Assembly (NCBI RefSeq): GCF_000219605.1
Contig: NC_015740.1
Span: 4,216,001-4,280,000 of the forward strand
From: Stutzerimonas stutzeri
Lineage (GTDB): Bacteria > Pseudomonadota > Gammaproteobacteria > Pseudomonadales > Pseudomonadaceae
Direction of reading: 5' to 3'
DNA: 64,000 nt
Part shown: positions 55,592 through 64,000 of the stretch, one piece after another
Layout of the letters: each line of letters starts with the position of its first letter
Numbering within the stretch: position 1 is the stretch's first letter
Translations under genes and position numbers: made by a program
Notes under the pieces: model-generated
The model's input: the letters and a program-made list of their open reading frames with translations, nothing else
What the model was told of the DNA's origin: nothing
Database searches by the model: none

Positions 55592-56919
55592 CAGAACCTC
55601 TTCGCCTTGCGCAGCACCCACCAGGGCGCCATCGAGGTTTCCTCATGGCCACGCCGGATCATTTCGTTGAGGATCGCCACCGCGCTCCAGCAGCGCATGA
55701 CGAACATGAACAGCGGAAACAGCGGCACCACCCAGCACAGCCACAGGTCCTGCCGCGGCCGTTCGGACACCATGCTCACCGCCACCACGTAGGCCAACAG
55801 GGTGTTGGCCAGGTACACCAGATAGACCAGCCAGGCGAGCACGAGAAAGGTCGACAGCGCCAGCGAGTACAGTCCGACGATGAAGTAGCCGAGGATGATG
55901 AACGGCAGCACCAGCTGGAAGAAGAACCCGCTGACCAGCACCACCAGAAAGTTCGGCCAGCCGAGCAGGCGCGGCGTGAAGCTGTGGCGATGCTTGCGCA
56001 CATAGAGGAAGAACAGATCGCCATCCCAGCGCAGGCGCTGCATGAGGAACTGGCGGAACGTCACCGGCGCGTCGGTATGGCCGATGGCGCACGGCTCGAA
56101 CGGAATGCGCAGCGGCCGGCGGCCGAAGTAGTTCTTGATGCGCAGGGTGATATCCAGATCTTCGGCGGTATGGGTGTCCCAGCCACCGATTTTCTGCAGA
56201 AAGCTGCGACGAAATGCGCCGAACGCGCCGGATACGTTATTCACCACGTTCCACTCGCTGAGGCCGATCTTGGCCAGCTGGATCGACAGCAGGTATTCCA
56301 GCGCCTGCATCGCCGTGGTCAGCGAGGCACGGGCATTGCGCACCCGCAGGCTGCCGGCCACCGCCGGCACGTCCGGATCCTGGAAATGGCGCACCACGTT
56401 GACCACCATGTCGTTGTCGAACGAGGTGTCGCCATCCAGCGCCATGACGATCTCGCCGGTGCTGTATTCCAGCCCTGCATTCAGCGACGAAACCCGGCCA
56501 CCGCGCTGCCACTTGGCGATCGGCCGCAGAAAGCGCCGCGGATACAGCTGCGCATCGAGGCGAAAATCCCGCACGGCCTGCATCGTCGCGTGATTGGCCG
56601 TCGCGCCGTCGACCACCGGAATCATCTCGATCTCGCCGCGATAAGTCTGCTCGCACAGGCTGAGCAGCGTGGTCTGCACATCGCGCCCTTCGCTGTAGCA
56701 GGTGATCACGCAGGACACGCGCGGCTGGTAGCTGTTGCCTTCCGGCAGCTCGAAGGGTTTGCGCACGAACCAGCGCAGCACGCCGAGCAGGATCACCAGG
56801 CTGAGCGGCACCTCCAGCAGCAGAAACGCCGGAAACAGCATCACCAGCAGATAGCCCAGCCCGTCGGGCTTGTCGATTTCGCCGAGAATCCCCAGCCACT
56901 GCAGCCAGAAACCCTCCAT
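55591..56919 (-). CDS. processive family-2 glycosyltransferase (polysaccharide synthase)
   Basis: A 442-residue inner-membrane GT2 enzyme of the cellulose/hyaluronan/alginate synthase type. One or two N-terminal helices (~20-50) lead to the catalytic domain with VVDGATAN, the metal-binding MALDGDTSFD (DxD), the catalytic base region THTAEDLDIT (TED) and QRLRWDGD (QxxRW). Three or more C-terminal helices (~305-410) probably form the translocation path. There is no PilZ domain. The sugar cannot be told from sequence. It overlaps the channel gene and starts right at the end of the zinc-ribbon gene. Confidence 0.88.
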   Translation of the reverse strand: MEGFWLQWLGILGEIDKPDGLGYLLVMLFPAFLLLEVPLSLVILLGVLRWFVRKPFELPEGNSYQPRVSCVITCYSEGRDVQTTLLSLCEQTYRGEIEMIPVVDGATANHATMQAVRDFRLDAQLYPRRFLRPIAKWQRGGRVSSLNAGLEYSTGEIVMALDGDTSFDNDMVVNVVRHFQDPDVPAVAGSLRVRNARASLTTAMQALEYLLSIQLAKIGLSEWNVVNNVSGAFGAFRRSFLQKIGGWDTHTAEDLDITLRIKNYFGRRPLRIPFEPCAIGHTDAPVTFRQFLMQRLRWDGDLFFLYVRKHRHSFTPRLLGWPNFLVVLVSGFFFQLVLPFIILGYFIVGLYSLALSTFLVLAWLVYLVYLANTLLAYVVAVSMVSERPRQDLWLCWVVPLFPLFMFVMRCWSAVAILNEMIRRGHEETSMAPWWVLRKAKRF

Positions 56920-56920
56920 C

Positions 56921-58312
56921 TCAGCCCAGCTCCCCGTTCAGGCGCGCCAGCAGCAACGCGGCATCTTCCTGTTCGAGCAGGTCGGCCGGTGCGGTGAAGC
57001 CGATCTGACGCAGCTGCAGCTGGCCGATCTGCTCGCTGGCCAGACGCTCGGCACCTTCCTGCAGGCGTTTACGCACCACTGCCAGGCCGGCCGCATCGGT
57101 GTGCGGCATCATGATCCAGAGAATCTCTTCGCTGACCCGGCTGCAGCGATCGGTGTCGCGCACGGCTTCCTGCAAGCGTTCGACCAGGCTGTCCACCAAC
57201 GCATGGCCGCGCAGCTCGCCGAGTGCGCTGATGGTCGCCGCCAGGTTGACGAACCGCAAACCAAGCAGGGAGAACGCCGGCTGCTTGTAGCGCCGCACCA
57301 GCTGCAGCTGCCAGTTGAGCAACTCGTGGAAGGACTTCTGGTTGAGCAGGTTGAGCGTGCCGAACTGATCGGTCTCGGCGACGCTGCTCGAGTAACCCTG
57401 CCGACAACGCAATCGCCCGGCCTCGGCGAGGCGGAAGTGACGCACCTCGCGCACGCGCAGCTTGTCCGGCGCATGGGCCTGGCCACAGTCCAGGCAGCGC
57501 GCCTCGACTTCGGCATCGACGAAGAACGCCTGGCAGCTGCGGCAGCGATAGTTCTCCAGCGGCCGGTCGTAATCGCTGCCGATGTGACGCAGGCGCGAGA
57601 AACAGTTCGGGCAGAGCAGCAGGCCATCCTTGAGGAAGTGCTCCTGGGCGCCGACGTGGCCGCAGGTGAAGCAGTGCAGCGACGGCTGACGGGCGATTTC
57701 CAGCGTCTGGCACTCGGGGCAGACATCCACGTAGTTCAACCGGCCGGAGCCACAACCGACGCACAGGCGCACCCGATCGACCAGCTCGCCCTCTTCCAGC
57801 CAGCCCTGCTGGGTCATCAGCTGTAGCCAGGCGAAGGCGTTCGGCGACTCGTCGTCCTCCAGCGCCTCCAGCAGCGGATAGTGATAGTGCTGCGCCACGC
57901 CGGCATCGCGCACCGCATGGATGGCGCCGTGCGGGCGCAACCACAGCCAGGCGAGCACGCGCGACTCGAAACGCTCCGGCGCCACCCCACGGTTGAACAG
58001 CGCGAAGCGCTCCTGCCAGAGCCGCCAGAGCGGCACCAGGGCGCTCAGATCAGCCGGCGGCGCGCCGTCGCTCAGCGCCTTGCAGGACGCGTCCTGCTCC
58101 TGGCAGCAATAGATCAGGCTGAAGCGATAACGCTTGTCCATACGCAGGCTGCGCAAGGCTTCGCCGGCGCGCACCGCCGGCAGATCGAGCAGAACGATGT
58201 CATACGCCGGCAGCGCCGCGAGCGCGGACCACTCGGGGTGCCGCTCGTATTCGATACCGACAACAGGGGAAGAAGACGCACCAAGGACAGCGACGCGTGG
58301 CATGGGGGACAT
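56921..58312 (-). CDS. zinc-ribbon (TackOD1-like) regulator with degenerate GGDEF-like domain
   Basis: A 463-residue cytoplasmic protein, first gene of the export locus. Residues ~1-90 resemble a receiver (VAVLGASSS, then DIVLLDLPAVRAGEALRSLR). A middle region (~160-300) carries six Cys pairs that can make three zinc ribbons: CVGC/CPEC, CFTC/CPNC and CRSC/CLDC. This fits the metal-binding domain I know as TackOD1. The C-terminal ~150 residues have a GGDEF-like outline (TLNLLNQKSFHELLNWQL, DTDRCSRVSEEILWIMM) but SEEIL replaces the GGDEF signature, so no cyclase activity is expected. Inferred role: regulator or scaffold of the synthase. The second ATG (58303) is an alternative start; neither has a good ribosome site. 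Confidence 0.75.
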   Translation of the reverse strand: MSPMPRVAVLGASSSPVVGIEYERHPEWSALAALPAYDIVLLDLPAVRAGEALRSLRMDKRYRFSLIYCCQEQDASCKALSDGAPPADLSALVPLWRLWQERFALFNRGVAPERFESRVLAWLWLRPHGAIHAVRDAGVAQHYHYPLLEALEDDESPNAFAWLQLMTQQGWLEEGELVDRVRLCVGCGSGRLNYVDVCPECQTLEIARQPSLHCFTCGHVGAQEHFLKDGLLLCPNCFSRLRHIGSDYDRPLENYRCRSCQAFFVDAEVEARCLDCGQAHAPDKLRVREVRHFRLAEAGRLRCRQGYSSSVAETDQFGTLNLLNQKSFHELLNWQLQLVRRYKQPAFSLLGLRFVNLAATISALGELRGHALVDSLVERLQEAVRDTDRCSRVSEEILWIMMPHTDAAGLAVVRKRLQEGAERLASEQIGQLQLRQIGFTAPADLLEQEDAALLLARLNGELG

Positions 58313-58357
58313 GGGAAGGAAAACCGGATAATGGCTATGTGATACTTGATTGCCATC

Positions 58358-58363
58358 ATTATA
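58358..58363 (-). promoter_or_regulatory. candidate -10 box of the export locus promoter
   Basis: A perfect TATAAT (minus strand) lies 45 bases upstream of the zinc-ribbon gene, inside an AT-rich pocket of the 128-base gap after tetR. No good -35 is seen at the right spacing, which may mean activator-dependent expression. Confidence 0.45.
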
Positions 58364-58440
58364 CGAGTTCTTTCAGGGTTATTCGCCAGCTATTCGTCGC
58401 CTCGACGCTTGAATATTGATCAGGCGCAGCGCGAACGCCA

Positions 58441-59106
58441 TTAATCCGACGAAATACCCTGACAACCATCCGACAGGTACTGGCGCAGCAACGCGCAGAC
58501 TTCCGCCGAAGCAGCCGGCGATACGAAGCCGACCTCCAGCGCCAGCAGCTGATAGATACCGCGACGCAACTGCCCCGGCCCGAGCTGCACCGAGGGCTCG
58601 CCGACGGTACCGAGGAAGCGTACCCAGGAAGTGAGAATGATCCAGGCATTGAGTGCCAGCGCGTCGACCTCGGCGGGGCCCATGCGCAGGATGCCGGCGT
58701 CGACGAATCCCTGATAGATCGCCCGCGCGTTGTCCAGGCAACGCGCCGCAAAGGCGCGGTAGCGCTGTGCCAGCGCTTCGTCGGCGGCGAGTAGCGCTTC
58801 CAGGTCGCGATGCAAGAAACGGAAGTCCCACATCGCTGCCAGCAGCGCCTCCAGATAGACGGCCTTGTCCGCCACCGTCAACGCCCGTTGCGGCGGGCGC
58901 AGGAACTCGTCGATGCGAGCCTCGTAACGCCTGAACAGCTCGGCGACGATCGCCTGCTTGTTGGCGAAGTAGTAGTACAGGTTGCCCGGCGATATGCCCA
59001 GATGCGCCGCGATGTGATTAGTGCTGACGCCGCGCTCGCCCTGGGCATTGAACAGCTCGAGGCTGGCATCGAGGATGCGGTCGCGGGTCTTTGCTCGGGG
59101 CGCCAT
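58441..59106 (-). CDS. TetR/AcrR family transcriptional regulator
   Basis: A 221-residue repressor-type protein. The N-terminal helix-turn-helix is TRDRILDASLELFN, then VSTNHIAAHLGISPGNLYYYFANKQAIVAEL, a textbook TetR DNA-binding domain; the rest is an all-helical ligand domain. The ATG at 59106 (MAPRAKTRDRIL) is preferred over 59181. Divergent from the aldehyde dehydrogenase operon, with a palindrome in that promoter, so it likely represses that operon and itself. Confidence 0.9.
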   Translation of the reverse strand: MAPRAKTRDRILDASLELFNAQGERGVSTNHIAAHLGISPGNLYYYFANKQAIVAELFRRYEARIDEFLRPPQRALTVADKAVYLEALLAAMWDFRFLHRDLEALLAADEALAQRYRAFAARCLDNARAIYQGFVDAGILRMGPAEVDALALNAWIILTSWVRFLGTVGEPSVQLGPGQLRRGIYQLLALEVGFVSPAASAEVCALLRQYLSDGCQGISSD

Positions 59107-59174
59107 GGGCGTCGGTCTCGTGGGGTCTGCGAGGGTGCAACGGTACAGCCCCGCACCGGCGCAGGCGAGTCGCG

Positions 59175-59203
59175 TTGACACTTTAGAGCAATTACTCTAG
59201 AAA
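59175..59203 (+). promoter_or_regulatory. promoter and probable TetR operator of the aldehyde dehydrogenase operon
   Basis: TTGACA (59175-59180) and TAGAAA (59198-59203) are 17 bases apart, a good sigma-70 promoter. Between and over the -10 lies an inverted repeat, TTTAGAG-CAATTA-CTCTAGA (59182-59201, 6 of 7 arm bases paired). Binding there would block RNA polymerase. The divergent tetR gene starts 69 bases away. Confidence 0.6.
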
Positions 59204-59232
59204 ACACTCTCTCGCCGCCCTCAGGAGCCGCC

Positions 59233-60639
59233 ATGCCTGTCGAAACGCCCGCTGCGTACCTGCAGCAGATCCTCGCCGCGCAGCGCAGTGCCTGCGCGGC
59301 CGCGCCGCTGCCCTGCGCGCAGACGCGGCGGCAATGGCTGAACGCGCTGCGCGACGTGCTGGCGGGCAACCAGCAGGCACTGGTCGAGGCGATCTCGGCC
59401 GACTTCGGCAACCGCTCGGCCGACGAGACGCTGCTGGCCGAGATCATGCCGAGCCTGCATGGCATCCGTTACGCCCGTCGCCACCTGCGCGGCTGGATGA
59501 AACCGTCGCGACGCCGCGTCGGGCTCGCCTTCCAGCCGGCCAGCGCGCGGGTGATCTATCAGCCGCTGGGCGTGGTCGGCATCATCGTGCCGTGGAACTA
59601 CCCGCTGTATCTGGCCATCGGCCCGCTGGTCGGCGCCTTGGCCGCCGGTAACCGGGTGATGCTGAAGATGAGCGAATCGACCCCGGCCACCGGCGCGCTG
59701 CTGCAGCGGCTGCTGGCGCAGGTCTTCCCGGAGGATCAGGTGGCGGTGGTGCTCGGCGATGTCGAGGTCGGCAAGGCCTTCGCTCGGCTGCCGTTCGATC
59801 ATCTGCTGTTCACCGGCGCGACGCACATCGGTCGCGACGTGATGCACGCCGCCGCGGACAATCTCACCCCGGTGACGCTTGAGCTGGGCGGCAAATCGCC
59901 GGCCATCGTTTCGGCCACGGTGCCGCTGGCCGACGCCGCCGAACGCATCGCCTTCGGCAAGACGCTCAATGCCGGGCAGACCTGCGTCGCGCCGGACTAT
60001 GTGCTGGTACCGCGAGCCCGCCTCAAGGGCTTCGTCGACGCCTATCGTGAAGCGGTACAGCGTCTGTATCCGAGCCTTGCGGACAACCCCGACTACACCG
60101 CAATCATCAATGCGCGTCAGCTGGCACGATTGCAGGACTACCTCGACGATGCCCGCGCTAAGGGCGCCGAGGTCGTGCCGCTGTTCACCGAGGCGCAGCA
60201 GCGGCGCATGCCGCACTGCCTGCTGCTCGAGGTCAACGAGCACATGCGGGTGATGCACGAGGAGATCTTCGGCCCGCTGCTACCGATCATTCCCTACGAC
60301 GAGCTGGACGAGGCGCTGGCCTACGTCAATGCCCGGCCGCGGCCGCTGGCGCTTTACTACTTCGGCTACGACCGGCCCGAACAGCAGCGGGTTCTGGACT
60401 CGACGCATTCGGGCGGGGTCTGCCTGAACGACACCCTGCTGCACGTCGCCCAGGACGATCTGCCCTTTGGCGGCATCGGCCCTTCCGGCATGGGCCATTA
60501 CCACGGGCACGAAGGCTTCCTGACCTTCAGCAAGGCCAGGGCGGTATTCGCCAAGCAGCGCTTCAACGCCGCACGGCTGATCTATCCGCCCTACGGCAAG
60601 TGGTGGCAGAAGCTGATCTACGCTCTGTTCATCCGCTGA
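59233..60639 (+). CDS. coniferyl-aldehyde-type aldehyde dehydrogenase
   Basis: A 468-residue NAD(P)-dependent aldehyde dehydrogenase. VPWNYPLYLAIGPLVGALAAGN (cofactor site), TLELGGKSPAIV (catalytic Glu) and NAGQTCVAPDYV (catalytic Cys) are intact. It is of the membrane-associated class 3/coniferyl aldehyde type, with a hydrophobic C-terminus (YGKWWQKLIYALFIR) that may anchor it. Strong AGGAG site before the ATG. First gene of a three-gene operon with a Tat-signal protein and a GMC oxidoreductase, suggesting alcohol-to-acid oxidation. Confidence 0.92.
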   Translation: MPVETPAAYLQQILAAQRSACAAAPLPCAQTRRQWLNALRDVLAGNQQALVEAISADFGNRSADETLLAEIMPSLHGIRYARRHLRGWMKPSRRRVGLAFQPASARVIYQPLGVVGIIVPWNYPLYLAIGPLVGALAAGNRVMLKMSESTPATGALLQRLLAQVFPEDQVAVVLGDVEVGKAFARLPFDHLLFTGATHIGRDVMHAAADNLTPVTLELGGKSPAIVSATVPLADAAERIAFGKTLNAGQTCVAPDYVLVPRARLKGFVDAYREAVQRLYPSLADNPDYTAIINARQLARLQDYLDDARAKGAEVVPLFTEAQQRRMPHCLLLEVNEHMRVMHEEIFGPLLPIIPYDELDEALAYVNARPRPLALYYFGYDRPEQQRVLDSTHSGGVCLNDTLLHVAQDDLPFGGIGPSGMGHYHGHEGFLTFSKARAVFAKQRFNAARLIYPPYGKWWQKLIYALFIR

Positions 60640-60653
60640 AGCGCGACGAACCC

Positions 60654-61184
60654 ATGCACGACCTCGCCATGAACCGCCGCACCCTGCTCAAGGTCGGGCT
60701 GCTCGGCGGCGCCATCCTGGCCGCTGGCGGGCTGCTCGGCCGCTGCGCCGGGGCGACCGCCGCCGGCCCCGCCAGCGGCTTCGCCGTGCTGCGTGAGGCC
60801 GACCTGCCGCTGCTGCACCGGCTGGTCCCGCTGCTGCTGGACGGCGCGGTAGCTGCCGAGCACATGCCGCAGGCCGTGCAGGCCACGCTGAGCAGCCTCG
60901 ATCAGGGCCTGGACCACCTCTCGCCCGTCCTGGCGGCCCAGGTGCGCCAGCTGTTCGACGTGCTCGGTCAGCCGCTGACCCGCGGCCCGCTCACCGGCAT
61001 CTGGGGCGACTGGAGCCAGGCCTCGGACGACCAGCTGCGCACGTTCCTTCTGCGCTGGCAGAACAGCTCGCTCGCGTTGCTGCGCCAGGGGCACGCCTCG
61101 CTGCTGCAGATGATCCTCATGGCCTGGTACGCCTGCCCCGCTTCCTGGGCGCACTGCGGCTATCCCGGGCCACCGGCCGCCTGA
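60654..61184 (+). CDS. twin-arginine signal protein, small partner of GMC oxidoreductase
   Basis: A 176-residue protein. The N-terminus NRRTLLK followed by VGLLGGAILAAGGLLG is a Tat-type signal. The mature part is helical and resembles the small subunit type found with GMC or gluconate dehydrogenase-like flavoproteins (FAVLREADLPLLHRLVPLLL, MAWYACPASW near the end). The oxidoreductase downstream has no signal of its own, so this subunit may carry it across the membrane. 14 bases separate the two genes. Confidence 0.78.
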   Translation: MHDLAMNRRTLLKVGLLGGAILAAGGLLGRCAGATAAGPASGFAVLREADLPLLHRLVPLLLDGAVAAEHMPQAVQATLSSLDQGLDHLSPVLAAQVRQLFDVLGQPLTRGPLTGIWGDWSQASDDQLRTFLLRWQNSSLALLRQGHASLLQMILMAWYACPASWAHCGYPGPPAA

Positions 61185-61198
61185 CCAAGGAGGCCGCC

Positions 61199-63383
<2,185 letters not shown>

Positions 63384-63448
63384 GGGCCGCCGTCGGCCCT
63401 GCGTCGAGTGCACGCCGAGCGTCGATGCGGCACAATTGGCCGTCGTAA

Positions 63449-63741
<293 letters not shown>

Positions 63742-63742
<1 letters not shown>

Positions 63743-64000
63743 TGCGCTGGCGGCGACCGACCCGGCGGAGGCTCCTGTTCAGGGTGCTCCACGGCTGGTT
63801 CGCCGCCCTGCTGTTACTGGCCTGCAGCGTCCAGGCCAACCCGCTCGACAATGGTGCCGTCGCCACTGCCCACCCCCTGGCCAGCGAAGTCGGCCGCCAG
63901 ATCCTTGAAGCAGGCGGCAACGCCTTCGACGCCACCGTCGCGGTGAGCGCCGCACTGGCCGTGGTCGAGCCCTATGGCTCGGGGCTCGGCGGTGGTGGCT
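63742..64000 (+). CDS. ggt: gamma-glutamyltranspeptidase (N-terminal part)
   Basis: The first ~86 codons run off the right edge. An N-terminal Arg-rich stretch precedes a signal peptide ([14 protein letters not shown]), then [19 protein letters not shown] and [32 protein letters not shown], the typical start of the large subunit of periplasmic gamma-glutamyltransferase, which cleaves glutathione. Start chosen at the overlap with fdx. Confidence 0.9.

Noticed and set aside
54970..56997. 675-codon open frame on the plus strand
   Set aside because: Antisense to the TolC-like and GT2 genes; low-complexity Arg/Ala/Pro content.

Overview
The window looks like a chromosomal segment of a gamma-proteobacterium of the Pseudomonas/Stutzerimonas (P. 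stutzeri-like) group. DNA is GC-rich, coding is dense, and much of the gene order matches what I recall of P. aeruginosa PAO1 around PA0361-PA0419 (rsmE, chpCBA-pilKJIHG, gshB, tonB3, algH, ruvX, pyrRB-pyrC', pilTU, yggS, proC, yggT, metXW, rdgB, hemW, trmB, thiGS, mtgA, rpoH, ftsXEY, M16 pair, rsmD, coaD, fdx, ggt). That synteny is from memory; no search was run. I saw no rRNA, tRNA, CRISPR array, prophage or transposase gene.

Layout. 1-260: end of rsmE. 274-13550 (minus): the Chp/Pil chemosensory operon controlling type IV pili; chpA is broken by a frameshift and holds a 14-copy hexanucleotide repeat. 13787-19655 (plus): gshB, tonB3, algH, ruvX and the pyrimidine genes pyrR, pyrB and a catalytically dead dihydroorotase-like pyrC'. 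19713-22291: a TM2 membrane protein, then a radical-SAM/HhH gene and a DUF4130-type partner behind a perfect LexA box. 22288-24531 (minus): pilT and pilU, the latter with a 3' frameshift. 24598-33649 (plus): yggS-proC, a palindromic MITE-like element, yggT, a dynamin-like GTPase, metXW, DUF4426, rdgB, hemW, DUF3392. 33737-37606 (minus): DUF1329, trmB, thiG, thiS, DUF423. 37674-43198 (plus): mtgA and two large signalling genes (GGDEF-EAL; CHASE hybrid kinase). 43274-47192 (minus): rpoH and ftsX-ftsE-ftsY. 47420-52474: M16 peptidase pair, rsmD, a small unknown gene, YheT hydrolase. 52481-58312 (minus): a compact four-gene envelope locus. 58441-64000: TetR and an aldehyde dehydrogenase/Tat protein/GMC oxidoreductase operon, then coaD, fdx and the start of ggt.

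The most novel-looking unit is the four-gene locus at 52481-58312: a zinc-ribbon protein with a receiver-like N-terminus and a degenerate GGDEF-like C-terminus, a processive family-2 glycosyltransferase, a TolC-like outer-membrane channel fused to a TIM-barrel-like glycosidase-type domain, and an HlyD-type adaptor. They overlap or nearly abut and look like a trans-envelope polysaccharide synthesis and export machine that uses a TolC-type rather than a beta-barrel exit. The second is the SOS-linked radical-SAM/DUF4130 pair. The third is the coincidence of two separate frameshifts, in chpA and pilU, both in type IV pilus motility genes.
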